The notes: generated by a model not told the origin, from the sequence alone. Counted from the first letter of the stretch, positions 11,068 through 25,591 are shown. The stretch is 64,000 nt of DNA from Portunus trituberculatus (GCF_017591435.1 NC_059294.1:11515104-11579103), one strand, 5' to 3'. Program-made: numbers and translations.

Positions 11068-13084
11068 ATGTCCATGACCCCATATGAAAATAGTAAAATA
11101 ATGATACCTGATGTGTTTTAACAGCTGCATTCCTTATAATTATTGATTTTAGGGAGATTTTAAAGTAACTATGTATGTATCACACTTTATATCATAATTG
11201 ACACGTTTCTAGAAATTTACCACGAGTACTGAATGATATGGCTGTCTATACATTGAAAGGTGTATCGTGGCATTGTGAAGTGCGTGGAGGGTGTGGTGGT
11301 GGTATAAGTGCCGTGTCAAGGGAGCGGCTGAGAGGAGGAAACACGGTTGGGAGTGAGGGCTGGTAAGGCAGGATGGGGTTGAGGTGTTTGCTTAGGAAGT
11401 GTGCATGGACGGATGGAGTGTAGCGTGGTGTGAAGAATCCAATCGGAAGTGCGGGAGATCGGACACAGCACAGTTACGTAGCTATTGTACCCGTTCTCAA
11501 GAGTCCCATGGAAGGTTGGTTTGCGTGAGGGAATCAATACTCCCCCTTTATGGCATCACATCAGTGTTTTCTGCAGCGGTAATTATTGTATTGACTCGGG
11601 AGTAAATACTAAAAGAATGACAGTAATCCTTTCCTGGCTAAAGCTGTTTGGTGGGTCCAGATGTTGCCTTTTTTTTTTTTTTTCTTCCTTCGCTGATTAT
11701 CCACTGCGCACCTGGTTACGCCGCCGCCCTCCCGCTGCTCATGCTGATTAGGCGTCTTGAAACGACAGGCGGTGAGAGTCTCTGGAGTGGAGTCCCTGTC
11801 TGGCGGCTCTGCTTCTCTGGGGACTCGTGGTTGTCTGGAGGATCCATAAAGGTTATGAAATGTTGAATATTACTCTGAATTAAGCTCGAGACTTCTTAAG
11901 AATATAGAGCATTTAGCCCAGTTTTTGTTTACTGCTCTAAATCTTCGTTCTTAGAATTTTAAAATTTTACTTCACCAAGTCGTGATTTCATATGCCAGAT
12001 TATCAACTCGGCCTTTTTTCTTACATTTTGCTAAGTTTTCAGCAATACAAAGTAGCAGCAAGTTCAGCATTCATTACGAGCTGCCACACACAGTCCCAGG
12101 CACACACCACCCTCCACTCCGGTCTTAGTTGTCAGTTTTTTAAACACTCTTTATACCAAATTTCCAACTTCGCTACAAAGTCCTATGATTGCACTGTACC
12201 CCCTGTCATCCATGCCACTCTCCTCCTTATGCTAAACTTTTTTCCCCCGATTCACAACTCACCCACCTCCTATCAAGACCTCCACTTAGGAAGGCAAGCC
12301 CGTGGTGCTGAACGCCCGCTCCGCCCCGCCGCCTGGCCCTTCATTACTGGCAGGGAAATGAAAGAGATTAAGTAAAAATATGATGCTTTCTGCCGAGAGG
12401 AGGGAACAATAAAACACTATTCTCGGCACCATCACTGACATTAGCACATACACATGGTCAGCTTTTCTCATGGCCGTGTTGGCGATTGTTGCTTTGAGAA
12501 TCCCTCCAGAACTCTTTGATATGTGTATGTCCTTGGTTTTTATGGAAATTATGGTGTTACTTGATGAAACATATGGATAAGCTGTCAATGACTTAAAGCG
12601 CAATTCTTATCCCCGTTATATTTCACCAGTTTCATGTAAAATTGCACTTCCCGGAGGCGCTGTAGGTCCCGAGCACTACACAGGCGGCAGTTACATCGAC
12701 GCACCCACTGCAGGGAAGGTGCGAAATGAGAGGTGTTTGGGGAGGTGCACTTTTCATCCTGCTCTCCTTGTTTCAATAAAGTAGTCTAAATATTGATTAC
12801 AGCAAGTATGGACAACGAAAGGCAGCTGTTGTTCCTGTTTGTGTGGTTGGAAAACATGTGTCACTGCTTCGGAGGAAACAGAAGGAATATGCAAGGGAAA
12901 ACATGAGACAAAAAGGAAAAGAAAAACGAAGAAACAACACATGGAAAACAACTAATAAAGGCTCACAAAAGAGATGGAAGGAAACACATAAGATACAAAG
13001 AAATAAACAAATAACACAAATAAGTAGAAAAGGCCTCACAAAAAAGAAAAAAACAGCTACACCGAACAGGAATTTCAAACTGGA
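11063..13084. other. Low-repeat region, no gene assigned
   Basis: Mixed composition with T runs (about 11670). Short frames only and no domain recognised. Confidence 0.5.
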
Positions 13085-13143
13085 AAGAAGAAGAAGAAGA
13101 AGAAGAAGAAGAAGAAGAAGAAGAAGAAGAAGAAGAAGAAGAA
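13085..13143. repeat. (GAA)n tract
   Basis: About 19 pure GAA triplets. Confidence 0.97.
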
Positions 13144-13375
13144 TGAAGGAAGTTAGGGATGAAGTAAAGTGATAACAGTGCAGTTTGTTTGTAGTCCCGC
13201 AGGCAACGAGCATTTTTCGATGGACATTGTTTTTTGCAGAGTGAACTAAATAAGTGTAGTGTTGCTTGTGCTTTATGGCGGCGAGTCTCGGAGAACACAA
13301 GGAGCGGCTACATGTTGTCATTGAGATAAGATAGCGTTTCCTTATGTAAACACGAAATACAACCGCAATAGGCTT

Positions 13376-13377
<2 letters not shown>

Positions 13378-13444
<67 letters not shown>
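13378..13444. repeat. (CA)n microsatellite
   Basis: A pure CA run of 67 bp. Confidence 0.97.
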
Positions 13445-13445
<1 letters not shown>

Positions 13446-13876
13446 CAAGTCTTTCCCACGAGATATTTCTTCGGCAGGAACATGTACGCTCATTTTAACT
13501 CGAGGATTTTTGGTGTCCACTCAGCGTGAATCAAAAGCGGTGACGGGGTGCACCAGAGCCTCTATTACGGTGCTCTTGGTGCGGATTTTCCTTCTTAAGT
13601 GCGTATTAGGGATCGTCTAGGCGGCTTTATGTGACGCTCCTGCCTTGCTCGGGAGATTAAGATGCGATCGAGATAAGATTCTGGGTATAAAGGGACCGGA
13701 ATGAGTGTTTCCTACGAGCTGTGTAGTTCCTTTTTTTTTCTCTGTTCTCTTCGTCTATAAATTCTCCGATAGGTGGTGCGGTGGAGGCGGTGAGAGGAGG
13801 GTGACGCGGAGGAGAGGCAAGAAAAAAGAATATTGGACAGGAGATGGTGAGGATAAAATAAAGAGTGATGCTGAGA

Positions 13877-13960
13877 GGTGTGGTGGTGGTGGTGGTGGTG
13901 GTGGTGGTGGTGGTGGTGTTGGTGATTGTGTTTGGGGACCGGTGGTGATGGTGGTGGTGG
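13877..13960. repeat. (GGT)n tract
   Basis: A pure GGT run to 13918, then GGTGATGGTGGTGG variants. Confidence 0.94.
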
Positions 13961-14072
13961 CTAGCTCGTGCCTCGTGATCTGAGAGTGTAAGACGCACAT
14001 GAAGACTGAATGCAGCTTTGTTATGTCCTTGAACCACCCACAGTTTTATACAGTAGGACATGATCACTGTAG

Positions 14073-15092
<1,020 letters not shown>

Positions 15093-15480
15093 GCAGGGTC
15101 ACGCCTCGTATCGCGTCGCAGTACAGTATGACTTGGAGGCGCAGGCACAACACGATAACAATATGGTGGCCGGTGTGAGGCCGTCGCGTTTCATCCTCTG
15201 GAATTTGGTCTTAAGGTGTTGTGGTTCGTGGCTCCCTTTATAAGGTGGCGGGGTGAGGGCGAGCACCCGAGCTGTGCCAAACATGGAGCTCGGAAGCCAC
15301 TCAGGAGAATAACTGCTCCAGCAACAATGATTAATTTACAGCTACCTCGAACACCTAATCTGAGGACACCCGCCACTTGGAGGGTGTTGGATCCACGCGT
15401 TGGCTGTGCTGCTCGGTTCGCCCTAGCCTGCTGAAAGATTTTAGTCCGTATCGTCAATGATTATGGCACTTTTTTTCTAC

Positions 15481-15570
15481 TACAGGAACTGCCACTTGGT
15501 ACAGAGACTGCCACATGTTAGAGAGACTACCTCGTGTAACCGGGACTGTCACGTGTAGGGCTGATTGCTC
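15481..15570. repeat. Short degenerate minisatellite
   Basis: Four imperfect units of about 25 bp, of the form R-GAGACTGCCAC-TTGTA, run from the first GGAACTGCCACTTGG to GGGACTGTCACGTGT. Confidence 0.6.
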
Positions 15571-15975
15571 ATTGTAACTTTCCTTATTATCATGCAACAA
15601 TTAAAGTTCTTGGACGACGTGTATAGTTCAGGTGGTAGTTAAATCAGAACTTTGCATTACCGATGTTCGAATACACCCATGAAAATATAACTATCTGCTG
15701 TCTTTGAGGAATCCATGAGAGAACAGAGCGCCGAGAAATGCGAGCTTTTGTATTGAGGAAATCAAATTAACAGTAAAAAAGACTGACTCTGTTGAAGCAC
15801 AGAGGCTGTATACAGTGGATTGGCTCCCTCATGACACAGTAGTGGTTCCCTGCAGGGGTTGCCAGTGTTCCGGGATACATGGGCGTTGGCTTCTCTCGCT
15901 CCCTCGTCTTCCTCAGCCTTGGAGCGTCACTAGAAAGGCGATAACTCCTCTCCATAACAACCACTGTGCAGGCGC

Positions 15976-15977
<2 letters not shown>

Positions 15978-16029
<52 letters not shown>
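15978..16029. repeat. (GA)n microsatellite
   Basis: A pure GA run. Confidence 0.97.
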
Positions 16030-16037
<8 letters not shown>

Positions 16038-16335
16038 AGCAATGTGGTGGGGGATGGCAGCAGGTAAAGCAGTCAGACGGGACTAGTTAGGAAAAAAAAA
16101 AAAAAGTTGTGTGCATATTACGATCATAAGGCGCAGCGTGTTAAGACTGATGCAAATATAATCACACACACAAACAAACGTATATGCATACAAATGTGCT
16201 ACATGCTTTAATACTCATGCATACATCATACATATGTGTATTTATAATGCAGTGGCTGGCTTGTATACTGGTCCAGCTTAGTAAGGCTGTTGTGCCGCCA
16301 CTTTCATCAGAGGCTTTGAGTGTTGTGCTGAGAGC

Positions 16336-16338
<3 letters not shown>

Positions 16339-16400
<62 letters not shown>
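16339..16400. repeat. (GA)n microsatellite
   Basis: A pure GA run. Confidence 0.97.
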
Positions 16401-16401
<1 letters not shown>

Positions 16402-16743
16402 CTAGCACGAGCCAAGAAGGGTACGAACCGTAACCAATAGAGATAACAAGAAGAAACAAAATAATTCCAAAACACAAAACACTATTTTTTGGGGTGAAAG
16501 GAACACGCACACACACACGCACACACCCACGCATCAGTACACCACGAACACCATGACAACCACCACTACCACCACCTCCACAACCACTACCAACGACAAC
16601 AACAATAACAGCGCCATTTCCACCGTCTCTTTGTTCCGGTAACGTGCATTTATCCCTCAACCATGAAACGGAGATAAGCGTTTGTGTTTTTCCTCTCTAA
16701 AAGTCCCGCAGCTTAGCACACCCATCAATATTTCTTTTCATTT

Positions 16744-16776
16744 CTCCTCCTCCTCCTCCTCCTCCTCTTCTTCTTG
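16744..16776. repeat. (CCT)n/(CTT)n tract
   Basis: CCT triplets grade into CTT triplets. Confidence 0.92.
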
Positions 16777-17944
16777 CAGTCTCGTGGGATTCTTACCTGT
16801 TTGTTGGACGTGAAACTTTTCCGACCCTAGGTGATTGTCAGTCTTCTTCGCCTCGTGAGTCTGGGGAGAGTCGAGAAAAAAATAGTCTAGTGAGTGGTGG
16901 ATGAGCGGGGAATACAACAGTAAACGTGGTATACAATAAAAGCAAGTACTATCTATCTTTGCGAGGGTTATGTGGAGAGGAAACGGGTGATTGTTTGAGA
17001 AAGAATACTAGATAGTAATAGGTTTCCTGTTTCGATTCTTTATATAGTATGGTAGTGAAAAAAGTAACGTTTCGCATTAACTTGTATTGTTTTTATTCTT
17101 TTCATTCCCTGGCTCTGGTTAGAAACTGTTAAACAAATTAAGGAACTTAGGATTGTAGGAAAGCGTTTGCTGAAGTGGAAAGGAATGTAGAATGAATGTT
17201 ACTCACTGTTACTCAGTTTCTAACCACAACTGCACGTCTGTCGCTCGGAAATGTTTATGTAATCCATTCATAAACGCAGGAACGACTGGCTGAAAGCAGC
17301 GACTAATTGACATGCCAGCGTTGTCTGTCTGCTGGAGGGGAAGCATCGCGTGACTGCTGCTACTTAACTCCTCGCACTCATTAGCGCTAGATACACTTAC
17401 TTCCATGTTATATAAAATAGAAATTGCTTCGTCTCCAATTTTCTTTCTTCTTTTAGCCTCTTGTGTTTTACCTGCTCTGTGCTGTTATTTTCCCTCCGTT
17501 TTCTTTATTCAATCTGGAGTGTACTTACCGTTTGCTTTTTCTTACCTTTTCTCCTTCCCTAAACCTTATCTGTGTCTTCTACTTCGGCCTCTGTTGTTTG
17601 CTTCCTCTCGCTACCCGTTTGTCTTTTGCATCACACGCCACACACCCACCACACCCTCTACTCTCCTCCCCGCCACCAGGCATCCATTGTAAGGGTCTCG
17701 GATGCCGCAGCTCCGGTTTGAAGGCCTCAGTTCCTACCGCCAGCTTGATTCAGCACATAGTTAAGGTCGGTGAAGCACATTAGGGCCCAGGCGGCGGTAA
17801 ACATGTTGCACTTACAAGACAGTGAATCACCTTTAGACACGCTGAAGTGCCTGGTGACTTCATTCGTTTTCTTTTCCTGTTTTTTTCCCTTTTCTACTGT
17901 TTATGTGTGTTTTTGTCCATGTGGTTATTCACTTTTGTGTGTCT
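16777..17944. other. Low-repeat region, no gene assigned
   Basis: AT-rich to 17400, then pyrimidine-rich. No convincing frame. Confidence 0.5.
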
Positions 17945-17992
17945 GTGTCTGGTTTGGCTGGTTGGCTTGGCTGGTTGGCTGGCTGGCTCTGT
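17945..17992. repeat. TTGGCTGG minisatellite
   Basis: Tandem GGCTGGTT, GGCTTGGC and TGGCTGGC units lie directly upstream of a long (GT)n tract. Confidence 0.75.
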
Positions 17993-17993
17993 A

Positions 17994-18112
<119 letters not shown>

Positions 18113-18457
18113 TCCTAGAATTTACTCTTTTATTATTTAAAGGAATAAACATATTTTAGAAGGCCGCCACCGTCACCACCACCACCACAACAACAAGTAC
18201 TACTACTACTTTAACACGACCTATTGCTACTACCATTACCACGAGTCCCTACTTTCCTCCTCCTCCTTCTCCTCCTCCTTGTGCTTCCCCTGTCCCTCCT
18301 CCTCTGGTCTCATCACCGCGGCTCCTCCTCTACTCTCTCCTCGTCGCAGCCTCCGTCCAGCCAGCTGCGAGTGGCTAGTTTTTCCTTGACGCAGTTCTGG
18401 GCGTGGAAAAATGGATTGGTTATGGCGGGGAATTTATTGCCTGGCCGAGCGAACCCA

Positions 18458-18527
18458 AGGAGGAGGAGGAGGAGGAGGAGGAGGAGGAGGAGGAGGAGGA
18501 GGAGGAGGAGAGGAGGAGGAGGAGGGT
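18458..18527. repeat. (GGA)n tract
   Basis: GGA triplets with one register shift. Confidence 0.96.
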
Positions 18528-18539
18528 GTTGGTATCTAC

Positions 18540-19102
18540 TACAGTTGCTTTTTCCTTTTTCCTCTTTTCCTTCTTTTCTTTTTTATTCTTTCCATGTTTT
18601 TTTTTTCGTTTTTCTTCCTTCTTTCTTACTTCTCTTTCTTGTTTTTTTTGTGTGTTTTTTGTGTTTTCTTGTTTGTTTTGTTTGGTGGACTAATTAGTTC
18701 GTGTTTGTTGTATTTTCTTATTCTTCCTAGTTTTATTCTTTCTCAGATTTTCCCTTTTCGTATTTTCTTCCCGTTTTCTTTCTTGCTTTCATTTATTTTT
18801 TTCTTGTTAATCTAATCGTGTGTACGTATATTTTTTTTGCACATTTTTCTCTTTTATTTAACAATTTCTTTGCCATGTGCAATTTAGTTCTTCCTTTAAA
18901 AATTTTCTCGTTAATCTCCTTTATCATGTTCCAATTTTCTCCATTCTAGTCTTCTTCCTTTTCCTTATTCTTCTCTTCTCTCCTCCACCAAACCATCTCT
19001 TTTCTTTTTATTCTCCTTTCTCCATCTCCTTCTCTTCCTTCATTTCCTCCATCTCCTCCTTCTCCTCTTTCTCCTCCTTTTTCTTCTACGTTTGCTTTTT
19101 CC

Positions 19103-19104
<2 letters not shown>
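18540..19104. repeat. T/C-rich low-complexity block
   Basis: Pyrimidine-dominated DNA, with T runs and TCCTTCTCC words. No gene is supported. Confidence 0.75.

Positions 19105-19182
<78 letters not shown>
19105..19182. repeat. (CT)n microsatellite
   Basis: A pure CT run. Confidence 0.97.
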
Positions 19183-19185
<3 letters not shown>

Positions 19186-19324
19186 ATTTCTCTTATTTTT
19201 TGCTTTCTTTTGCTTATTCCATTTTAGTCTCGAAGCAATAATATTTCATCTTCCTCTCACTTAGATGGTTTTCCCGTCTCATTTTTACTCGTGTAGACAT
19301 TCCTAAACTTTGCTTGCATATTAC

Positions 19325-19333
19325 CTCTCTCTC

Positions 19334-19427
<94 letters not shown>

Positions 19428-19428
19428 G

Positions 19429-19493
<65 letters not shown>
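19325..19493. repeat. Compound (CT)n-(CTA)n
   Basis: About 100 bp of CT with one A substitution, a six-base junction (GGTGTA), then about 21 CTA triplets. Confidence 0.97.
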
Positions 19494-19715
19494 ACTTATT
19501 CTCTCGTATTTACTGTTTTTTTTTATTTTCCAAGTTTCCTTTTATTTTCTCTATTTTTTTTTCCCCTCCTCGGTCTCGTGCCTTACCGTTCTCTACCCCG
19601 TTGTTCGCTTCCCCGTGATCCTTTGCCCTCACTTTCAGTCCTCCCGTTCCTCCGTCAAATTTACTCTTATTTCTGTGCATTAACCTCTGCCGTATCCTCC
19701 TCCTCGTCGTACTCT

Positions 19716-19812
19716 TCCTCCTCCTCCTCCTCCTCCTCCTCCTCCTCCTCCTCCTCCTCCTCCTCCTCCTCCTCCTCCTCCTCCTCCTCCTCCTCCTCTT
19801 CCTCCTCCTCCT
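19716..19812. repeat. (CCT)n tract
   Basis: About 30 CCT triplets with one CTT interruption. Confidence 0.97.
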
Positions 19813-19852
19813 TCGCCCTCCTTTCCGTAACTCTGATTTCGGTCGTTTTTTG

Positions 19853-19909
<57 letters not shown>
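19853..19909. repeat. (CT)n microsatellite
   Basis: A pure CT run. Confidence 0.97.
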
Positions 19910-19914
<5 letters not shown>

Positions 19915-20099
19915 CTTCAATTCATCTCAGTCTCCATTTCCCTCACAACCTTTTCTCCTCTTTTTTCCTTTCCTCCTTTCTTCCCTCTCTCTCATTGTCC
20001 ATTCTCCTCCTTTCTGCAATATGTCTCTATCCATTCACCTTTATTCCTTCTTTCCCTCCTTTGCTCCCTCCTTCCTCCTCCTCCTCCTCCTCCTCGTCG

Positions 20100-21308
20100 C
20101 GGTACGTGTGAACCAGTCCAATGATCTACGGCGCTGAGTATTGATCTCTGACCTGCATTGACCCGGCACAATGGCCTCGGCACTGGCGGCCTGACACCTG
20201 ACCTGCGTCCCTCCGCGAGAGTCGTGACCTGCCTGGCTGTGGGCGGGCAGGGAGGGAGGGTATGGGGAGGGGGGAAGCGTGCAGGGCGTGTGGCTGTGAG
20301 TGTCTCGCAATACAGGCCGTTCAGGGTGAGATATTTCAATTGCTTCGTGTGACTTGTGTGGGTCTGCGTCTGTGGGTTGTGTTTGGCGTGGTGCTGCGTG
20401 GCTGTGAGCTGTGGTCGGTCTGGCGTGGACGGGTCTTCCTTTCTGTTTAAAGTATGTGTTTTCAGACAGGTTCTTCTTTCATTGTGTTCAGCTTTTAATG
20501 GCTGAGTTTTGGGAGTGGGGAAAAAGGCTATAAGCGATGAATGTTTAAAATGTTTTACTCTGTCCTCCAAAAATCAATAAGAATTACCAGGAAAGAAAAA
20601 AAAAGTGCTACTCTTAAAAGTTGAAAATGAGGTTTAGGAAAACTTTCACTTCACGAATGCAGCAAATTATTTTCCCTAAACTTTTGAACGATGTAGGTCC
20701 GCATTCGCAATACACGGACTTAGTGTTGAAGCAGAGACCGCCACGCCGCGCCAGGTGATGCGAGCGGCGCAGGAAAAGGTGGATGGATGTACTGGTGAAC
20801 GAAGAAGAGCAGGTCTCTATCTCATATCTCAGATAATTGACGGACAACCAGTGATTACCACCTGTCGCGGGCTCAAGTAACTGTCAGGTCGAGAAATGAA
20901 ACACTAGACAGACAATTACCGGAACCTGACACTTGTAAGTACCTGCCGAAGGTGTAGTAATTAAGACTACGTCCTCTCCCTGCCCAAGTAGCTCGGCATC
21001 ACTGGCTAATGGCGTGTTATGAGAGGAGAGGCGGTGTTTAGAGGCCGGCAGGAGGGAGGCTCCCCACCGCTAGCCAGGCGCAGGAGGCACTCACTCATTA
21101 TTACCGCTGATTAGAGTGATTTGGTGGCCGTGAACTTGTTAATTACTGGTGAGGCTTCTGCGGCGTGAGGAGGGGGAGGAAAAGGTAGAGGTGGAGGAGG
21201 AGGTGGAGGGGGAGATGGAGGACGAGGAGGAGAACAAGGAGGAGAGAAGGAAAGGTTGGAGGTAGCAGTAGCCAATAGCGTTTGGTTATTTGGATCTGGT
21301 CTTACATA

Positions 21309-21309
<1 letters not shown>
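20100..21309. other. Low-repeat region with possible regulatory island
   Basis: The first part has many GACCTG words. 20930-21170 is GC-rich with embedded ATTA-type sites. A GGA/GGT-rich segment follows at 21170-21260. No gene assigned. Confidence 0.5.

Positions 21310-21371
<62 letters not shown>
21310..21371. repeat. (GT)n microsatellite
   Basis: A pure GT run. Confidence 0.97.
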
Positions 21372-21373
<2 letters not shown>

Positions 21374-21620
21374 CTGCCTGGCTATAATTATGTTATAATT
21401 GCGCAATTATGTACTTATAGGGAGGCGACTGGCTCAGCACGCGCGTCTCAGCCTGTGGGTGCCGCCTGTGTGTTACTTATGAGGCGCATTTTTATGTGAC
21501 CTGTCTGCCAGTCGGAAAGAAACTCGCTCCCTCTGCACCTGCTGCTGTAAATGGCATCTGCTGGCGCCACTAGCAGCTGCACGGAGAAATGTATTTGTAG
21601 CCTACTGGCGCAAACAGCTT

Positions 21621-21736
<116 letters not shown>

Positions 21737-22080
21737 TGAATGAGTGAGTGAGCTGACAGGTGAAGACTAGCATAGTTAAAGCTGTGATGGTTCTGAGGCC
21801 GGAGCGTCTCGGGGGCAACACGCAGCCCGTCATCAGCTGGGAATAACAAATCATCAGCCAGAAACAAAAGTCTTATCTGGACAGCAGGTCAGCGAGGAGA
21901 GGCGCCGTGGCAGCCGGGCAAAGCACCGAGCTGATCAGTATATCACGTCACAATAAAGTCTTCTATTCCATCTGACACGAGAAAAGGAAGCTAACAGAGT
22001 AGCCATCTCTGAAAATAATGAGCCTCAAGTATGATGGGAAACTGAAGATGAACGTATTTGGAGAGCTCCCAACTGCATAC

Positions 22081-22082
<2 letters not shown>

Positions 22083-22149
<67 letters not shown>
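22083..22149. repeat. (GA)n microsatellite
   Basis: A pure GA run. Confidence 0.97.
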
Positions 22150-22153
<4 letters not shown>

Positions 22154-22413
22154 CGTAGTAGCCAGGGGAAATAATACAACACACGACGCACATTTAAGGA
22201 AACGAAACTAAGCGGGAGAATCGGTGGCGACGCTTGATGTGTTCGCTGGACCGTCTTGCTTCCCGAGGCGCGGTTGGCTGAGGACAGGGCGGCGCTGCTC
22301 TTCTGATGTCTCATGCTGCGAGTGAGTCACATTATAATTAATCAGATTTCAAGTTAGTGCTCATAACCAGACCCATTTTAGGGCAGCTTGAATGACCTGT
22401 GCGCGCGTGCAAA

Positions 22414-22483
<70 letters not shown>

Positions 22484-22492
22484 AAAAAAAAA
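22414..22492. repeat. (CA)n followed by an A run
   Basis: A CA run to 22479, then about 14 A. Confidence 0.97.
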
Positions 22493-22499
22493 ATAATTG

Positions 22500-23560
22500 G
22501 CTCTTCCTTGTTTCCTTATTTGTCAAAGGCATTTATGAGTTATAAATCACCTCTGTTACCTGTGCATATGTGTAAATGTGTGTGCATGTGCTTGTGTATA
22601 GCTTAGGTGTGCGTCTGTGTGCGTGCGTGCGTTCCTGGAGGTGGACGTTTATGAGTGAGCGTTCCGGCAGTCACCCACGGCCGGAACAACGCAATAATCT
22701 ATCCTCCCATCAAGCACTCGTAGGACTGGCCGTGCCCATGAAGATTATATTATGTTTTATCGGATGGTTACTGGCCTCTTAATTTTGTTATCTGCCGCGG
22801 TGTGACACGTGATATCTCCCTGCGATGCTTGCTGGGAAACACAACATGCTATCTAAGGCTTTATGAGATGGACTCTTAATGGTTAATGCTTCTCGTCAAG
22901 GCTTTTTGTAGATTTATGAGAGGGGAAAGTCATTATAAACCATTGCAGAGAAGCGCACCTGGATGAGATGAGCTGAGGGGGAGTGCTGTGTCTATTAGAG
23001 GCTGTAGAGATCAGTGTCACTTTGCCAACGTGTAGAGAGAGATCAAGAGTGCGTACGTGGGGAGGAGCATGCTAGAGAGGAACCCACGACGCAGAAGGAA
23101 GGGAATACAACTAAGGTTGAGTTTAATGTAGCTCGAGGCAATGTACGCGTAATGGTCATGCTTGCAATGTTAGGTTTTAGGTTCCTTGGTTTAGTTGGAA
23201 AAACGCCATCTACCTTCCGCCAATGTAACTCTCGAAACACTGCCTGAAGCTCACAGGTCATGAGTGAAGTTATGAATGCAAAGCGCGAAATTTTTCCAGT
23301 GACACGAAAAGCCCTCACAAGGAAATGTTCGGAGAAAATTTCAGTAAAAGGAAATGACACTGTGGAATGACAGAAAAAAAAGTAAAGAAATGAATAACTT
23401 TGGCAGGAATTCGTTCATGTACCGTGAGGGAAAAGAATGTTTTGATGACTTTTTATGGAAAACAGTTATCTCTAACAAGTTTTCTTTGATATCACTTGAA
23501 ATTTGTAAATCTATGACTTTCGAAACATAAGAAAAATCTATACATATTTTCTCCAAACTC
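22500..23560. other. Low-repeat region, no gene assigned
   Basis: Mixed composition. Short frames only. Confidence 0.5.
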
Positions 23561-23562
23561 TG

Positions 23563-23563
<1 letters not shown>

Positions 23564-23614
<51 letters not shown>
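23564..23614. repeat. (GT)n microsatellite
   Basis: A pure GT run. Confidence 0.97.
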
Positions 23615-23616
<2 letters not shown>

Positions 23617-23959
23617 TGAAGGGAAGTGCATACGTTTAGTGGAGGAAAATTGAGTGTTTGCTCTTGTTTTACGAGGCTCCCAAGTGGTCGTCCCAGCAAA
23701 GTGCATTTGGAACTCAGCTTGACTCGTCTTCATAACTTGTGTTTTTCGTATTTTCACCCTCATTGTTCCTCTTGCTGCCTCTTCCCCTTCCTGCCTCTTC
23801 CTCATTCTGGCCATTTCTGAGTCCATTTACTCTTATTTTTTCCTTCATTTGTTTTTCCTGTTTTATTTTTTTACTTGATTTACTTGGTTCTAAATTCTGC
23901 ACTACTGTCTGTTTACCTCTCTGTCTTTTTGCCTTGTTTTGTTTGTTTTGCCTGTTTTC

Positions 23960-24128
<169 letters not shown>

Positions 24129-24720
24129 ACGCTAGCTTTTCTTGCATACTTTAAACAAGATTACTTTTATCCATCCTTCAGCACATCAGTCGTTCCTGTC
24201 TTGCTTTGCCTCGCCTTTCACTTCACCTCCTTTCCAGATTATCCCAGTGTCAGGCGCATCTCCAGCATTATTTATCTCTGCCATCAGTACATTTATTCAG
24301 TCTCCTCTTCAAATCATGTTATGTCTCTGCACTTATCGCGTCACCAATAAATTTATGCCTCTCTATTTCTCTCATAAGTTGCTGATTTTTGTATAATTAT
24401 TTCTTGGGTAAGAGGTGGTATAAGTTATATAGATTCGTATTCTGATTTGTGCGTTGACTAAAATTAATCTTGCTTATCATATCTCTTTTGCTTAATTTTT
24501 TCCTCCGCCCCAAGCAAAGATGAGCAATGTTCACTCGTCAAACAGCTTTGATTAATTTCACGCATATTTGGTCGCATCTCAATTATTCCGTTCCATAAAA
24601 CCTGACAATGTGCGTACGAGTCAGGTAATTGAGCCTTTTCACAAGTGCATTTCGTTTTTCAGGCGAGTGAACGATTTATTTTTCTAATTAATATAGATGA
24701 CTCAGTTGTTTGTTTGTAAA

Positions 24721-24933
24721 TTAACCCCTTCAGTGTTATGACGCGTTTCCACATTCATTCTGTTTACTATTTGGAAATTTTACACAGCTTTAGAAACATA
24801 TGTAGGGATTGAAATAGAAAAGACTCTGTCCATTAATCTTTTGACCTCCTTAGACCTTTCCGAATGTGAATAAAATCGTCTAATCATACCCAAAACTCAT
24901 GGTAAAAATGCGTCATAGTATTGAAGGGGTTAA
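24721..24933 (+). mobile_element. TTAA-flanked piggyBac-like MITE, copy 3
   Basis: This is one of the best-preserved copies at 213 bp. The left end is TTAACCCCTTCAGTG...GACGCG. The right end read in reverse complement is TTAACCCCTTCAATACTATG, so imperfect inverted repeats of about 30 bp are visible. The core TTTTACACAGC and CGTCTAATCA motifs are present. Confidence 0.9.
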
Positions 24934-25591
24934 GGTTCGTGTATAGATATTCTTTTCCATGTAAGTGTTTAAAATGTATTGTGTTTAACTTCACTCACAA
25001 CGGGAATCCATATCGCTTTCCGGGCGGGTGTGAAGGAAGCGTGTCTGTGGTCTTGTAGTGAGCAGTGATGGCAGAGGAAGCGAAGACGTGGCGCTGAGAG
25101 ACGTGTGGCATAGGGCGCGGTGATGGGTGTTACGTGGTGGGTGTGAGCGCGTGAGGGAATGCTGCAGTAGTGGTTGTAGTATTCTTTATAGCAATAGGAA
25201 GAAGAGTATTCTCGGGTCCTCTTTCGTACCCAACTACAGGCGGCAGGAGAGTGGTTTTCATTATTTTTCTCCTGCCCTCAACCTTTGATCCTTGTGCATA
25301 AAAAATATAGTATTAGGAACAGCAGAAGCGACAGTAAAGGCTCAGCGAAATGAGGAAACACTTTATTGCTCTTCTTGGTTCAACTCAGGTGCTTCAGACG
25401 CCAAAAACTCCCCGCTTCCCGCCATAATTTCGGCAACGTCCTCCCCTGTCAGTCATCGCACCGCGGCTTCCTGTGTGGCGCCGATCTGAGGGAGGTGAGG
25501 TGTGCTATAAACACCGAGGGGGAAAGAAAATTATGTTTACTTATCTTTTATATTCACACATGATTAAAAAACCTCTAAACAATATACATAC
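24934..25591. other. Non-coding, nothing recognised
   Basis: The sequence between the two MITE types. Only frames of about 65 codons. Confidence 0.5.

Noticed and set aside
19992..20570. 192-codon minus-strand frame
   Set aside because: It runs through a CCT-derived poly-Gly segment and T-rich DNA, with no domain.
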